A stretch of DNA of 64,000 nt from Candidatus Stoquefichus massiliensis AP9 (GCF_000455285.1 NZ_HG005290.1:147901-211900); one strand, 5' to 3'; shown: positions 1-8,951, numbered from the stretch's first letter. Notes: generated by a model from the sequence alone, not told the origin. Made by a program: numbers and translations.

Positions 1-372
1 TCCAATATACTTGAGAACAGTTGAATATGTAATAATTCCTTGACTATTTGTAACATGTAATTCATCTACATTTAACAATTTTGATATTCTTTCTAGCTCC
101 GATTGTTTCTTTAAGATACTTGAATCCTTTTCAATTATATATGCAAAAGCTTTTGCACGCGTTAAATAATCTTCGTTTAAACTTTCTGTTAAAGTTTGTA
201 ACTCAATATCATTATTTTCTATTACAGAGATTAATTGATTTATTTTATTTTGAAAAGAACGTTGTTTTTCATTGACTAAAGTCATTCCTACTGCATTGTA
301 ATGAAATACTAAAATAGCAATCATTGCAATTATCATTATAAATAATAAATATTTTCGCATTATTTTTTGCAT
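1..372 (-). CDS. Membrane-anchored sensor protein, N-terminal part (runs off the left edge)
   Basis: An open frame of 124 codons with no stop reaches the window's first base, so only the N-terminus is seen. It starts at ATG 372 after GGGGAATGATA; a second ATG at 360 is possible. Residues 5-25 form one hydrophobic membrane segment (KYLLFIMIIAMIAILVF). A mostly helical extracytoplasmic stretch follows, then a sensor-like segment with LNVDELHVTNSQGIITYST, which resembles the first strands of extracytoplasmic PAS/Cache-type sensors. The output domain (histidine kinase, PP2C phosphatase, cyclase or chemoreceptor) lies outside the window, so the function cannot be named. It was noticed by reading the minus strand directly. 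Confidence 0.6.
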   Translation of the reverse strand, partial: MQKIMRKYLLFIMIIAMIAILVFHYNAVGMTLVNEKQRSFQNKINQLISVIENNDIELQTLTESLNEDYLTRAKAFAYIIEKDSSILKKQSELERISKLLNVDELHVTNSQGIITYSTVLKYIG

Positions 373-440
373 TATCATTCCCCAATTCTTACAATAGATT
401 ATTTTTCTTATCATACCATATTTACCTTATAGATAACAGA

Positions 441-462
441 AAAAACCTATCAAAGATAGGTT
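441..462 (-). terminator. Rho-independent terminator after maf
   Basis: Perfect 8-bp stem (444-451 with 455-462, AACCTATC/GATAGGTT) with a 3-base loop, followed on the minus strand by six T. It overlaps the maf stop codon and would end the pnp-maf transcript. Confidence 0.8.
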
Positions 463-1012
463 AACGATATTTTAATTTCTTTACAACTTTTGATACTGGT
501 AATCCAATAACATTATCTTTATCGCCATCAACATAATCAACAAAACAATCAGCTAACCCTTGAATTCCATAAGCCCCAGCTTTACCTTGCCATTCACCTG
601 AGTTTAAATACTTATCCAACATTCCATGAATATCCTTAAAATAAACATCTGTCGTTTCAACAAAAGTTTCTAATTGACTTCCAAAATAAATTGCAACCGC
701 TGTATACACAGTATGTTTCTGTCCAGATAACATTTCTAATATATATCTCGCCTCTTTTTCATCTTTAGCTTTACCAATAATTTGATTGTTAAAATAAACA
801 ATTGTATCAGCACCAATCACTATATCATCAGGGTATTTTTGATGGATTGGTGTTGCCTTATCAATTGCTAAAGAAATGAATCTTTGTGGAATGGGTAATG
901 TTTCATCCATAATTTCATCTATAGAAGAAGCATCGATTATAAAATCGATGCCTTCTCTTTCTAGTAATTCTTTTCGTCTAGGAGACGTTGAAGCCAGAAT
1001 AATTTTATTCAC
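461..1012 (-). CDS. maf: Maf-family nucleotide pyrophosphatase
   Basis: Maf proteins are house-cleaning enzymes that hydrolyse dTTP, UTP or modified nucleotides to monophosphates. The N-terminus carries the family signature [13 protein letters not shown]. The motifs [11 protein letters not shown] and [10 protein letters not shown] (central), and then [14 protein letters not shown], are all present. I place the start at GTG 1012, giving 183 residues as in the family; a longer frame from 1075 would add 21 residues with no family resemblance. This start overlaps the pnp stop by 8 bases, so the two genes are translationally coupled. In Bacillus maf sits near mreB and radC, so pairing with pnp is a local arrangement. 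Confidence 0.93.
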   Translation of the reverse strand: MNKIILASTSPRRKELLEREGIDFIIDASSIDEIMDETLPIPQRFISLAIDKATPIHQKYPDDIVIGADTIVYFNNQIIGKAKDEKEARYILEMLSGQKHTVYTAVAIYFGSQLETFVETTDVYFKDIHGMLDKYLNSGEWQGKAGAYGIQGLADCFVDYVDGDKDNVIGLPVSKVVKKLKYR

Positions 1013-3137
1013 CAGATTTATCTTCCTTTGATTGAACTGGTTTTGGTAATAATGCTTTTCTAGAAACATTAACACCTTTATCAGTTATTTTAATAACTTT
1101 TACTTTCACAACATCACCTAATTTTAAAACATCCGAAACTTTATTAATTCTTTCATGTGCAACATCTCCAACATGTAAGAATCCATTTGTTCCTTCAAAT
1201 AATTCAACAAAGGCAAATTTGTCTTCTACACGAACAACCTTACCATCATAGATTTCTCCAACTTCTGCTTTCTTGACAATGTTTTCAATAAGTTTAGCAG
1301 CTGTATTAATAGCATCTTGATCAAAATGATAAATTGTTACACGACCATCTTGTTCAATATCTATCTTCACATCATTTGATTTTTCAATAATTTCATTAAT
1401 ATTCTTTCCACCAGGTCCAATAACATCTTTAATTTGATCTGGATCAATTCTCATCATAAAGACTTTTGGAGCATATGGACTTAATTGATTTTTAGGTTGA
1501 TCAATAGCTCCTAACATACAATCCATAATTTGTTGACGTCCAATCTTAGCTTGCGTTAATGCTTCCTGCAAAATTTCTTTAGTAATTCCATCAATTTTAA
1601 TATCCATTTGCAATGCACAAATTCCTTTTTTTGTACCTGCGACTTTAAAATCCATATCGCCTAAATGATCTTCCATTCCTTGAATATCTGTCAATATTGT
1701 ATAGTCATCACCTTTTTTTACTAATCCCATAGCAACCCCACTGACTGGATTACTGATAGGAACTCCAGCTGTCATTAAAGCCATTGAAGATGCACATATT
1801 GATGCCTGTGATGATGAACCATTTGATTCTAATACTTCTGATACAACTCGAATTGTATATGGAAATTCATCTTCACTTGGAATAACTTGAGCCAATGCTC
1901 TTTCTCCTAATGCACCATGTCCAATCTCACGACGACCAGGAGCCCCCATTCTTCCTGTTTCACCTACAGAATATGGTGGGAAGTTATAATGATGCATGAA
2001 TCTCTTTTGATCTTCTAATCCTAAGCCATCAATCTTTTGATGTTCTCCTAGCGCCCCTAATGTACACACTGATAGTACTTGTGTTTCACCACGTGTAAAT
2101 AATGCTGAACCATGAACTCTTGGCAATAAATCTACCTGAGCATTTAATGGTCTCACTTCATCAATTTGACGTCCATCAGGTCTTACTTTATCTTCCGTAA
2201 TTAATCTTCTGACTTCATCCTTCTCTAAGTCATGTAAAACCATTTTGACTTGTTTGATAACTTTTGCTTCTTCTTTAAAATCTGCATATTCTCTCGATTC
2301 AAATAAAGCAACAATTTCATCATTAATATCATCAATAGCTCCATATCTTTCCAATTTTCCTGGAATACGAACTGCATCAATCATTCTTTCTTTGGCTAAT
2401 GATTCAACTTCTGCAACAATTGCAGGATCTAATTCAAATAAAGGAATTTCAACTTTTTCCTTGCCACAAGCTGCAACAATCTTTTCTTCAAAAGCAATTA
2501 ATTCTTTAATTGCTTCATGACCAAACATCAATGCATTTAACATTGTTTCTTCATCAACTTCTTTAGCATCAGCTTCCACCATATTAATAGCATCTTTAGT
2601 CCCTGCAACTTCTAGATTAATTAAACTTCTTTCCATGTCCTCTGGCCCTGCATTAACAGTAAACTCACCATCAATCAATCCAACATGTACACCAGCAATA
2701 GGTCCATTAAAAGGAATATCAGATAAGCATAATGCTAATGAAGCCCCAAACATTGCAGCCATTTCTGGTGATGCATCCTGATCTACAGATAAAACTGTAT
2801 TCACAACTTGAACTTCATTTCTAAACCCATCAGCAAATAGCGGACGAATTGGTCTGTCAATCATACGAGCCGTTAATGTCCCATGTTCACTAGGACGTCC
2901 CTCTCTTTTTAAGAATCCTCCAGGAATTTTACCTACAGAATATAATTTTTCTTCATATGTAACGGTTAATGGGAAAAAATCCACATCTTTTGGTTCTTTC
3001 CCTGCTACAGCAGTTGACAAAATAACTGTATCATCATATCTTACCAATACAGAACCATTGGCTTGTTTAGCAAGTTCTCCTGTTTCTACAGTTAATGTCT
3101 TACCATAAAATTCTAAACTAAATACTTGTTTTGACAT
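1005..3137 (-). CDS. pnp: Polyribonucleotide nucleotidyltransferase (PNPase)
   Basis: Phosphorolytic 3'-5' exoribonuclease of mRNA decay, a homotrimer in the cytoplasm. The protein (710 residues from ATG 3137, SD AGGTGG) shows two RNase PH domains, for example [18 protein letters not shown] near residue 75 and [20 protein letters not shown] near 390. They are followed by a KH domain with [12 protein letters not shown] and an S1 domain from about residue 620 ([20 protein letters not shown]). The length is normal. A start seven codons upstream is possible but lacks an SD at the right distance. It lies after its own promoter and is followed by maf. In Bacillus pnp follows rpsO; here rpsO and mgtE lie just upstream on the same strand. 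Confidence 0.98.
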   Translation of the reverse strand: MSKQVFSLEFYGKTLTVETGELAKQANGSVLVRYDDTVILSTAVAGKEPKDVDFFPLTVTYEEKLYSVGKIPGGFLKREGRPSEHGTLTARMIDRPIRPLFADGFRNEVQVVNTVLSVDQDASPEMAAMFGASLALCLSDIPFNGPIAGVHVGLIDGEFTVNAGPEDMERSLINLEVAGTKDAINMVEADAKEVDEETMLNALMFGHEAIKELIAFEEKIVAACGKEKVEIPLFELDPAIVAEVESLAKERMIDAVRIPGKLERYGAIDDINDEIVALFESREYADFKEEAKVIKQVKMVLHDLEKDEVRRLITEDKVRPDGRQIDEVRPLNAQVDLLPRVHGSALFTRGETQVLSVCTLGALGEHQKIDGLGLEDQKRFMHHYNFPPYSVGETGRMGAPGRREIGHGALGERALAQVIPSEDEFPYTIRVVSEVLESNGSSSQASICASSMALMTAGVPISNPVSGVAMGLVKKGDDYTILTDIQGMEDHLGDMDFKVAGTKKGICALQMDIKIDGITKEILQEALTQAKIGRQQIMDCMLGAIDQPKNQLSPYAPKVFMMRIDPDQIKDVIGPGGKNINEIIEKSNDVKIDIEQDGRVTIYHFDQDAINTAAKLIENIVKKAEVGEIYDGKVVRVEDKFAFVELFEGTNGFLHVGDVAHERINKVSDVLKLGDVVKVKVIKITDKGVNVSRKALLPKPVQSKEDKSGE

Positions 3138-3168
3138 ATTATATTTCCACCTCTTCATTATCTAAGAC

Positions 3169-3196
3169 ATTATAGCATAAATTGTCCTAATAACAA
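3169..3196 (-). promoter_or_regulatory. Likely SigA promoter for pnp-maf
   Basis: Minus-strand TTGTTA (3196-3191), 16-base spacer, TATAAT (3174-3169), about 30 bases before the pnp start. Confidence 0.55.
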
Positions 3197-3227
3197 AACA
3201 TTTATTTTGAGATATTCATAAACTCAT

Positions 3228-3258
3228 AAAAAAGAAGAAACATTTTCTCTAATGTTTC
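3228..3258 (-). terminator. Rho-independent terminator downstream of mgtE
   Basis: Stem GAAACATT/AATGTTTC (3237-3244 with 3251-3258), 6-base loop, followed on the minus strand by TTCTTTTTT. It overlaps the stop of the broken membrane-protein gene. Confidence 0.75.
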
Positions 3259-3718
3259 CCCTTTATATCTCTAAAATGCTGATAATGAATACCAATATGT
3301 CCAATTCCTAAAAGTATTGTCGATACAATCAAAGCAATATTTTGAATTGATATTCATAAACACAAAAAAGCAATAACTGGACAAGTTGCTCCAGCAAGTG
3401 GAATACCTAAAAATGAAGCATAAAAGTTATTAAGCGTTTGAGCGCTTTTAAAATATCGAACCCAAAAACCTTCATAAATAAACATAGCTACTATAGAAAT
3501 CATCATAAAAATGTCAAAACAATAAACAACTTCTTGAAAAGATATTACACCAAAACAAGATGTAAGAACTTCACCAACTCTTTCCAATACCAATAAAACT
3601 TTATTTTCATGAGATGTATCATAACCAATAGGCTGATGTTTTGCCCAAAGAAGATTAGGAAATATTAACCCTATCAAGTAAATAATTCCAATCCAAGAAA
3701 CATATATATATCCATCAT
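3249..3718 (-). pseudogene. Small four-helix membrane protein gene, broken by an in-frame TGA and lacking a clear start
   Basis: One minus-strand frame reads as a single small membrane protein from about 3718 to a TAG at 3249. After ...GATCPVIAFLCL there is an in-frame TGA (about 3356-3354), and the same frame continues with a fourth membrane segment (ALIVSTILLGIGHIGIHYQH) to a natural stop. At the 5' end the frame contains YVSWIGIIYLIGLIFPN, but the only nearby ATGs are in another frame; a TTG at 3677 would be the first possible start. Both defects suggest a decaying gene of about 155 codons. I do not know a function for the family. Alternatives are a shorter TTG-started protein of 107 residues (3354-3677) or TGA readthrough. 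Confidence 0.55.
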
Positions 3719-5073
3719 AAATTCAAAAATATCCCTGCAACATTAAAATATACTAATAAAGATAAAGCATCTACAATTGTTGTAATAAAAGGACTTGCCA
3801 TCACAGCAGGATCAAACCCAATTTTATCAGCCAAAATAGGTAATATACAGCCTACCAATTTAGCAACAACAACAGTAACAAATAAAGTTAAACAAACAAC
3901 AAAAGCAACTAATGTTGTTGTTTGGTCAATTAATAATATCTTTACAAAATTAGCTACTGAAAGTGTACCTCCAACAATAATAGAAACTTTCATTTCTTTC
4001 CAGATGACCAGTGGAAGCTCTTTAAATTCAACTTCATCCAATGATAAAGCTCGAATAACAGATACAGATGCCTGTGACCCACAATTTCCACCAGTGTCCA
4101 TTAACATAGGAATAAAAGCAGTTAAAATAACATAAGTGGATAAAGCTGATTCAAAACCTTGAATAATTTTTCCCGTAATTGAAGCAGAAATCATCAATAA
4201 CAAGAGCCAAGGAATACGTTTTTTGTAAGTATCCCAAACACTGGTTTTCATATATGGTTGATCAGTTGGTGTAATAGCAGCCATCATTTCGATATCTTCA
4301 GTTGCCTCTTCTTCAATGATATCCATTACATCATCTACAGTAATAATACCAACCAATCTATTTTCATTATCAACAACTGGCATAGCTGCAAAATCATATT
4401 TTTGAAACTGTTTTGCAACTTCTTCTTGATCATCCAATGTATGAACTGTAATGATATTTTCAGTCATCAATTCTTTAATACTTATGTTTTCATTAGACAA
4501 AATAATTTCTCTTAATGTTACAATTCCTAACAGATGTTTTTGGGCATCAGTAACATAACAGATATTAATTGTTTCTTTATCAATTCCTGTTTTACGAATA
4601 CGTTCAATCGCATCACTCACACTCATATAGGCACGTAAGTCAACAAATTCAACAGTCATAATACTACCAGCAGAATCTTCTGGATACTTTAACAAACTGT
4701 TAATATCTCTACGTGTTTCTTTATCAGTTGCTGCTAAAACCTTTTTCACAACATTTGCAGGCATTTCTTCTAACATATCAACTGCATCATCAGAATACAA
4801 ATCATTCATGATTTGTCCAATCTCACGATTTGTCAAAGACTCAATAATCATTTGTTCATATTCAACTGGTATGTATGAAAAAACATCAGCTGCACTATCC
4901 TTAGGTAATAATCTAAACAAACGCACAACATCTTCACGTTCATCAATTGTTTCAATAATTTCTGCAATATCTGCTTCATTTAAATCAACTAATAATTCTC
5001 TAATCTGGTGATATTTTTTATTCTCTAATAAATCTTTAATTTGAATTTCTAATTCTTCTATTCTTTCTTCCAT
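3715..5073 (-). CDS. mgtE: MgtE-type magnesium channel
   Basis: Mg2+-selective channel of the cytoplasmic membrane. The 452-residue protein has the family order. An acidic N-domain of superhelical repeats comes first (about 1-125, EADIAEIIETIDEREDVVRLFRLLP). Then come two CBS domains (about 130-255, with LLGIVTLREII and LVGIITVDDVMDIIEEEA). A connecting helix leads to five membrane helices with the pore motif PMLMDTGGNCGSQAS near 335. The final segment includes DPAVMASPFITTIVDALSLLVYF, where the conserved Asp of the pore sits. ATG 5073 follows TTGGAGGG. No ykoK (M-box) riboswitch is recognisable upstream; instead a small ORF overlaps the start. Confidence 0.97.
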   Translation of the reverse strand: MEERIEELEIQIKDLLENKKYHQIRELLVDLNEADIAEIIETIDEREDVVRLFRLLPKDSAADVFSYIPVEYEQMIIESLTNREIGQIMNDLYSDDAVDMLEEMPANVVKKVLAATDKETRRDINSLLKYPEDSAGSIMTVEFVDLRAYMSVSDAIERIRKTGIDKETINICYVTDAQKHLLGIVTLREIILSNENISIKELMTENIITVHTLDDQEEVAKQFQKYDFAAMPVVDNENRLVGIITVDDVMDIIEEEATEDIEMMAAITPTDQPYMKTSVWDTYKKRIPWLLLLMISASITGKIIQGFESALSTYVILTAFIPMLMDTGGNCGSQASVSVIRALSLDEVEFKELPLVIWKEMKVSIIVGGTLSVANFVKILLIDQTTTLVAFVVCLTLFVTVVVAKLVGCILPILADKIGFDPAVMASPFITTIVDALSLLVYFNVAGIFLNL

Positions 5074-5146
5074 ATTTTTCCCTCCAAGATATTATTGTAT
5101 GTAAAAAGGATAACGGCTCAGGAACATCGTTATTACTGTAAAACAT
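5036..5146 (-). CDS. Possible 36-codon leader ORF overlapping the mgtE start
   Basis: ATG 5146 follows AAAGGATGTGATTTGT and opens a 36-codon frame that runs through the mgtE SD and ends 35 bases inside mgtE in another frame. The peptide begins MFYSNNDVPEPLSFL. An upstream ORF that covers a downstream SD can gate translation. Acidic-residue-plus-proline motifs such as PEP are known from the MgtL leader of enterobacteria to destabilise ribosomes at low Mg2+. Here only position and sequence are seen; the regulatory role is inference, and the SD spacing (11 bases) is a little long. Confidence 0.3.
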   Translation of the reverse strand: MFYSNNDVPEPLSFLHTIISWREKYGRKNRRIRNSN

Positions 5147-5198
5147 ACAAATCACATCCTTTCAAGATAAAATCTAACATTATTATAAACGAGACAAA

Positions 5199-5229
5199 GA
5201 AAAAAAGATATTCTTTTTTGAATATCTTT
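5199..5229 (-). terminator. Terminator after rpsO
   Basis: Perfect 10-bp stem (5204-5213 with 5220-5229, AAAGATATTC/GAATATCTTT), 6-base loop; U-rich tail on the minus strand. It overlaps the rpsO stop. Confidence 0.8.
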
Positions 5230-5495
5230 TATCTTCTTAATCCTAATTTGTCAACTAATGCTGTATATCTATCAAGATCTTTATTTTTTAAATATTTTAA
5301 TAAATCTCTTCTTCTACCAATTTTCTTTAAAAGACCTCTATTTGAATGATGATCTTTTTTATGAACTTTAAAGTGTCCGTTTAATTTGTTGATATCGGCA
5401 GTTAAAACAGCGATTTGTACTTCTGGAGAACCAGTATCTCCTTCTTTAGTTGCATATTCTTTAATAATAGCAGTTTTTTCTTCTTTAGTTAACAT
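5229..5495 (-). CDS. rpsO: 30S ribosomal protein S15
   Basis: Early-binding protein of the 30S platform that contacts 16S rRNA helices 20-22. All of the 88-residue family is present, including [20 protein letters not shown] (residues 19-38), the [24 protein letters not shown] loop-helix region and the final [15 protein letters not shown] 5495 follows AAGGAGGAAATGTT. It has its own promoter, leader and terminator, so it is probably mostly monocistronic. Confidence 0.98.
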   Translation of the reverse strand: MLTKEEKTAIIKEYATKEGDTGSPEVQIAVLTADINKLNGHFKVHKKDHHSNRGLLKKIGRRRDLLKYLKNKDLDRYTALVDKLGLRR

Positions 5496-5518
5496 AACAT
5501 TTCCTCCTTGTATTTTAA

Positions 5519-5575
5519 CTTAGCTATTTCCAAGATATAGGTCGAGGACTCTTATATCCTAGATGTAGCCGCACA
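5519..5575 (-). promoter_or_regulatory. Structured rpsO leader (possible S15 autoregulatory element)
   Basis: The transcribed 5' leader can fold into an outer 5-bp helix (GGCUA with UAGCU, 5566-5570 and 5522-5526). Inside it is an 8-bp helix AGGAUAUA/UAUAUCUU (5553-5560 with 5532-5539, one G-U pair). S15 represses its own mRNA through such leaders in several bacterial groups. The fold is seen in the sequence; S15 binding is inferred. Confidence 0.4.
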
Positions 5576-5579
5576 TGTT

Positions 5580-5607
5580 ATTATAAAGATTTTGATACAT
5601 ATGTCAA
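5580..5607 (-). promoter_or_regulatory. Strong SigA promoter of rpsO
   Basis: Minus-strand TTGACA (5607-5602), 16-base spacer, TATAAT (5585-5580): both hexamers are perfect consensus. Confidence 0.8.
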
Positions 5608-5625
5608 GATATTTTCCATTTATCA

Positions 5626-6084
5626 CTATATTTTATTTTCTATCACATATAGTTTTGATAAATCATCTGATACAATGAGATAAAGTTGATGAAAATTGTT
5701 TTGACTTAATTTTTGATAAGCATATCCTTCATCAAATTTTGGGATATATTGTTCTTCATATTGAAGATTTAATAATAATTGAGAAACTTCATTTTCGAAT
5801 TCTGTTGATGGTTCTTTTATATAATCAACAAAATAAGACTGATCAGAATGATAAAGATTAAATAAGAAATATTTTGTTTGATCTCCATGAAATCCAAACG
5901 GTGTACTTCTTTGATATACAAGTGTTTTAGAATCTGGTAATTGAAGATTCCATTGATTTTCAATTGTTTCAATGTGATCCTCATTATACGTATCTTTTCC
6001 CAATTGATTCGAATTTAATTCAAAATATAACAAAATAGCACCAATCACAGCAACAACAATGAAAATTATTGATTTCTTTTTCAT
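5626..6084 (-). CDS. Membrane-anchored protein of unknown function
   Basis: Encodes 152 residues from ATG 6084 (SD AGGAGG, 8-base spacing). Residues 5-22 (SIIFIVVAVIGAILLYFE) form a single N-terminal membrane segment after MKKK, and there is no lipobox cysteine. The remaining ~130 residues would be extracytoplasmic. They contain an aromatic-rich middle (YFLFNLYHSDQSYFVDYI) and a C-terminal strand pattern (LYLIVSDDLSKLYVIEN). I recognise no family. It is divergent from the dehydrogenase gene at 6191, with about 105 bases between the two starts, and no operon partner is evident. Confidence 0.75.
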   Translation of the reverse strand: MKKKSIIFIVVAVIGAILLYFELNSNQLGKDTYNEDHIETIENQWNLQLPDSKTLVYQRSTPFGFHGDQTKYFLFNLYHSDQSYFVDYIKEPSTEFENEVSQLLLNLQYEEQYIPKFDEGYAYQKLSQNNFHQLYLIVSDDLSKLYVIENKI

Positions 6085-6190
6085 AAATGATCCCTCCTGC
6101 TTCTTTAGTATATCACTCATTCTTTTTTTTGTCATATCATTTCCAAAAAAGTCAAAAAATGATAGAATATTTCTAATGAGGAGGTATTAT

Positions 6191-7048
6191 ATGCAAAATA
6201 TTGGATTTATTGGTGTTGGTGTTATGGGCCAATCAATGGTTAGAAATTTACATAATGCTGGTTATACTGTGACGATTTATACACGAACAAAATCAAAAGT
6301 CGAAGATTTATTAAAATCCGGAATCATCTGGAAAGATACAGTTAAAGAATGTGTTCAAAATCAGGATGTTATTATGACAATGGTTGGATATCCTCAAGAT
6401 GTGGAAGAAGTTTACTATGGCGAAAATGGTATTTTAGAAAATGTTCCAAAAGGAACTTTGCTTATTGATTTTACAACTTCTGCTCCTGCTTTAGCTCAAA
6501 AAATTTATACAAGTGCTAATGAAAAAGGATTATTAAGCTTAGATGCTCCTGTATCAGGTGGCGATATTGGTGCAAAAAATGCAACGCTTTCCATTATGGT
6601 TGGTGGTGATGAGGATGCTTTTGAAAAAGCCAAACCGTTATTTCATATTTTAGGAAAAACAATTCATTATACTGGTGATGCCGGTATGGGTCAACACACA
6701 AAAATGGCCAATCAAATTGTCATAGCTGGTACCATTGCAGGTGTTGCTGAAGCTATTCACTATGCTCATACAGCCAAACTTAATACTGAAACAATGATGC
6801 AATGCATATCATCAGGTGCTGCTGGGAGCTGGCAATTAGAACATAATGGTCAAGCAATGATTGATCAGGATTTCAATCCGGGATTTTATATTAAACACTT
6901 TATTAAAGATATGAAAATTGCTCAAAAAGAAATGGATTCTTATGAAACCCATTTAAATATATTAGATAAGGTTTTAGAAATGTATGAAAATCTTCATGAA
7001 GACGAAAATGGAACACAAGCGCTTATTCATTATTACGAAAAAGTGTAG
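6191..7048 (+). CDS. NAD(P)-dependent 3-hydroxyisobutyrate dehydrogenase-family oxidoreductase
   Basis: Beta-hydroxyacid dehydrogenase family (GarR/MmsB/GLYR type), which oxidises short 3-hydroxy acids or reduces the matching semialdehydes. The Rossmann motif IGFIGVGVMGQSM is at residues 3-15. The substrate motif DAPVSGGDIGAKNATLS is near 120, and the catalytic Lys lies in GMGQHTKMANQI near 170. A helical C-domain has GSWQLEHNG and FIKDMKIAQKE. The length of 285 residues is standard. I start at ATG 6191 (SD GAGGAGG), not the longer frame from 6059. The exact substrate cannot be told from sequence. Its 3' end overlaps the convergent DMT transporter by 26 bases. Confidence 0.9.
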   Translation: MQNIGFIGVGVMGQSMVRNLHNAGYTVTIYTRTKSKVEDLLKSGIIWKDTVKECVQNQDVIMTMVGYPQDVEEVYYGENGILENVPKGTLLIDFTTSAPALAQKIYTSANEKGLLSLDAPVSGGDIGAKNATLSIMVGGDEDAFEKAKPLFHILGKTIHYTGDAGMGQHTKMANQIVIAGTIAGVAEAIHYAHTAKLNTETMMQCISSGAAGSWQLEHNGQAMIDQDFNPGFYIKHFIKDMKIAQKEMDSYETHLNILDKVLEMYENLHEDENGTQALIHYYEKV

Positions 7049-7904
7049 TTCCTTTTTCTTTTTGTCCTTTAATAAAATAAATAGAAATGCCTAGTAAAAC
7101 AAAACCAATAAAATGTAACCAATCAAATGATTCATTTAAAAAAATCAATGATTCAATATAAGTAATAATAGGATTTAAACTCAGAAAAAAACTTGTTTTC
7201 AAAGCACCAATGGTTCCAATAGACTTCATATAAATAACTTGTATATAAGCAAATCCAATTCCTGAAATTACAATAAACAAAATCCAGTGGAATAAAGATA
7301 TTTCAAATAATGGTTGAAAATGAAGTTGATTTTGTATCCAACAATGAATGACTAAAAAAAGAAATCCATAAAACAATTCATAAAAAGAAAGAGTTAAGCA
7401 ATTATGAAGTTGCCATTTTTGAATACAAACATTAGCTAGCATATATAAAATCATTCCTAAAAACAAATACCAAAATCCAATTTGAATATCAAAAATTTGA
7501 AAACGTATTGATAATAAAAATGCAAAAATTGTTAATCCAATTGCAATATATTCTCTCAAGTTTCCCTTCTGTTTTAATAAAAGAACTGAAAAAACAAAAG
7601 TCATCATTGGAGCTAGAGCATTCATAAATGCATTATCTATTCCTTTCACTTCATTCATTCCTAAAAAAGTAAAGAAAAAATTGAGATAAATTGCGAACAT
7701 ACCAATAAAGAGTGCTTTTTTATGATAGTCGTAATGAAAAGAAAGATGTTTCATTTTCATATAAATTCCTAAAAAAAGAAAAGATAAAAAAACACGCATT
7801 GTTGCCAATAATAAAAAAGGAAGTTCTTGTAATAATAGTTTCATAACAATGACATTACTTCCCCAAAAGAAACTTGCTAATAATAATTGTAAATAAATCG
7901 ACAT
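7023..7904 (-). CDS. EamA/DMT-family transporter
   Basis: Drug/metabolite transporter superfamily member with about ten predicted membrane helices arranged as two EamA repeats, in 293 residues. Features seen: SFFWGSNVIVMKLLL in helix 1, the repeat-typical MNALAPMMTFVFSVLLLKQ near 105, and the second-repeat equivalent SLNPIITYIESLIFLNESF near 250, followed by FIGFVLLGISIYFIKGQ. Start at ATG 7904 after GGGTGATATC; a start nine codons upstream (7931) has no SD. Substrate unknown. It runs towards and overlaps the end of the dehydrogenase gene. On its upstream side lies decayed DNA. Confidence 0.88.
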   Translation of the reverse strand: MSIYLQLLLASFFWGSNVIVMKLLLQELPFLLLATMRVFLSFLFLGIYMKMKHLSFHYDYHKKALFIGMFAIYLNFFFTFLGMNEVKGIDNAFMNALAPMMTFVFSVLLLKQKGNLREYIAIGLTIFAFLLSIRFQIFDIQIGFWYLFLGMILYMLANVCIQKWQLHNCLTLSFYELFYGFLFLVIHCWIQNQLHFQPLFEISLFHWILFIVISGIGFAYIQVIYMKSIGTIGALKTSFFLSLNPIITYIESLIFLNESFDWLHFIGFVLLGISIYFIKGQKEKGTTLFRNNE

Positions 7905-7984
7905 GATATCACCCAAAATAGTATGCACCATTTTTTTATATTTAAAAGCAGAAAATGTAAAAGAGTTTTCTGCTTACTTATTTT

Positions 7985-8240
7985 CTATGTTTGAAGAAAA
8001 CAATCTCTATATATTTGGTCTAACATAACACCATCACTCATTGTGATTTGATAATAAAAATTTCTTTGGTTATATAAGAACAAAATCCATTTTCACGAAA
8101 TCTTGTTTTGACTTTTTCTATATCAGATAAATGATATGTGCTTCCTAATGAATGAAAAAAGTGTTTTACAATAATTTAATGACTCACTTTTGTTACATTC
8201 TCAAAAACAGTATAAACCATTGATAATCATCTATGGTAAA
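7985..8240 (-). pseudogene. Decayed gene fragment of unknown family
   Basis: On the minus strand short protein-like stretches occur in different frames: HLSDIEKVKTRFRENGFCS, then after a frameshift YQITMSDGVMLDQIYRDCF ending at TAG 7987-7985. Stops and shifts prevent any intact product. I cannot name the family. The fragment sits between the DMT transporter and the MerR-like pseudogene and may be a remnant of the gene once controlled by that regulator. Confidence 0.35.
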
Positions 8241-8401
8241 AAATGTTTTTTTATTAATGGTAAAACAAAATCATAACTTTGATAATCGTGATGCTTGAGG
8301 AACCTAGATAGAAAAATTATCAAAATAATTATTACTTCAAAAGACAATATAATATAAAGAAAAGAATAAATACGTGACTGTGATAAAATATATATACCTT
8401 C

Positions 8402-8895
8402 TTACATATATATTTTCATTTGAGAACGATAATCTTTTAAGAAAGATTTCCAACTTAATGTCAAGACAATTCTAGCAATCACGGAAGCAATGACGCCAAT
8501 TGATAACCTTTGATATTCTTCCATATATTAAACTCTTGAGAATCAAAATAATCAATATTCTCATAAAGAGACTGATAATCCCCCTTAGCCTTAATAACTT
8601 GTAAACATAATTCTTTTTAAACAGATAATTCTAAATCTTTTTTCTCATAATCAGAATTTTTCTCATATAAGATATCCTCAATATTGATTTCTCATGATTG
8701 AATTGAATAATATCGTGAATTGTTAAACCTTACCTTCTTAATAATTTGATTTTGAAAAATTGTTCAACATTTTCTGTTATATAATCATGATATCCAGATT
8801 GATCTCTATTGAAATGCAGCAATTTTTATCTTCATAAAAGCGAATTGCTTGACTAGATAAATATGTTATCTCTTCTAATTCTTTAATTTTTACAT
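8402..8895 (-). pseudogene. MerR-family transcriptional regulator, multiply disrupted
   Basis: The N-terminal winged-helix of a MerR regulator is readable: KELEEITYLSSQAIRFYEDKN, then after a frameshift RDQSGYHDYITENVEQFFKI, then an in-frame TAA and GLTIHDIIQFNHE. Further shifts precede a C-terminal part ending IARIVLTLSWKSFLKDYRS before TAA 8404-8402. The first codon ATG 8895 is followed directly by TAA. At least four lesions are present, so no functional regulator is made. The promoter/operator upstream is far better preserved than the coding region. The remaining DNA between 7932 and 8980 shows no other gene. Confidence 0.75.
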
Positions 8896-8911
8896 AATTA
8901 CCTCTTCATCC

Positions 8912-8942
8912 TTTATACACCTTATATTAACTATAAGGTCAA
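8912..8942 (-). promoter_or_regulatory. MerR-type promoter with 19-base spacer and operator dyad
   Basis: Minus-strand TTGACC (8942-8937), spacer of exactly 19 bases, TATAAA (8917-8912). The spacer holds a perfect dyad ACCTTATA-N5-TATAAGGT (8919-8939). A 19-base spacer with a central dyad is the hallmark of MerR-family activated promoters, here in front of the broken MerR gene. Confidence 0.75.
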
Positions 8943-8951
8943 GACTTTTTG

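Noticed and set aside
2245..2520. 91-codon plus-strand ORF inside pnp
   Set aside because: It is a mirror of the pnp reading frame with no SD and no family resemblance.
5095..5200. M-box (ykoK) Mg2+ riboswitch before mgtE
   Set aside because: The conserved M-box core sequences could not be recognised and the leader is too short.
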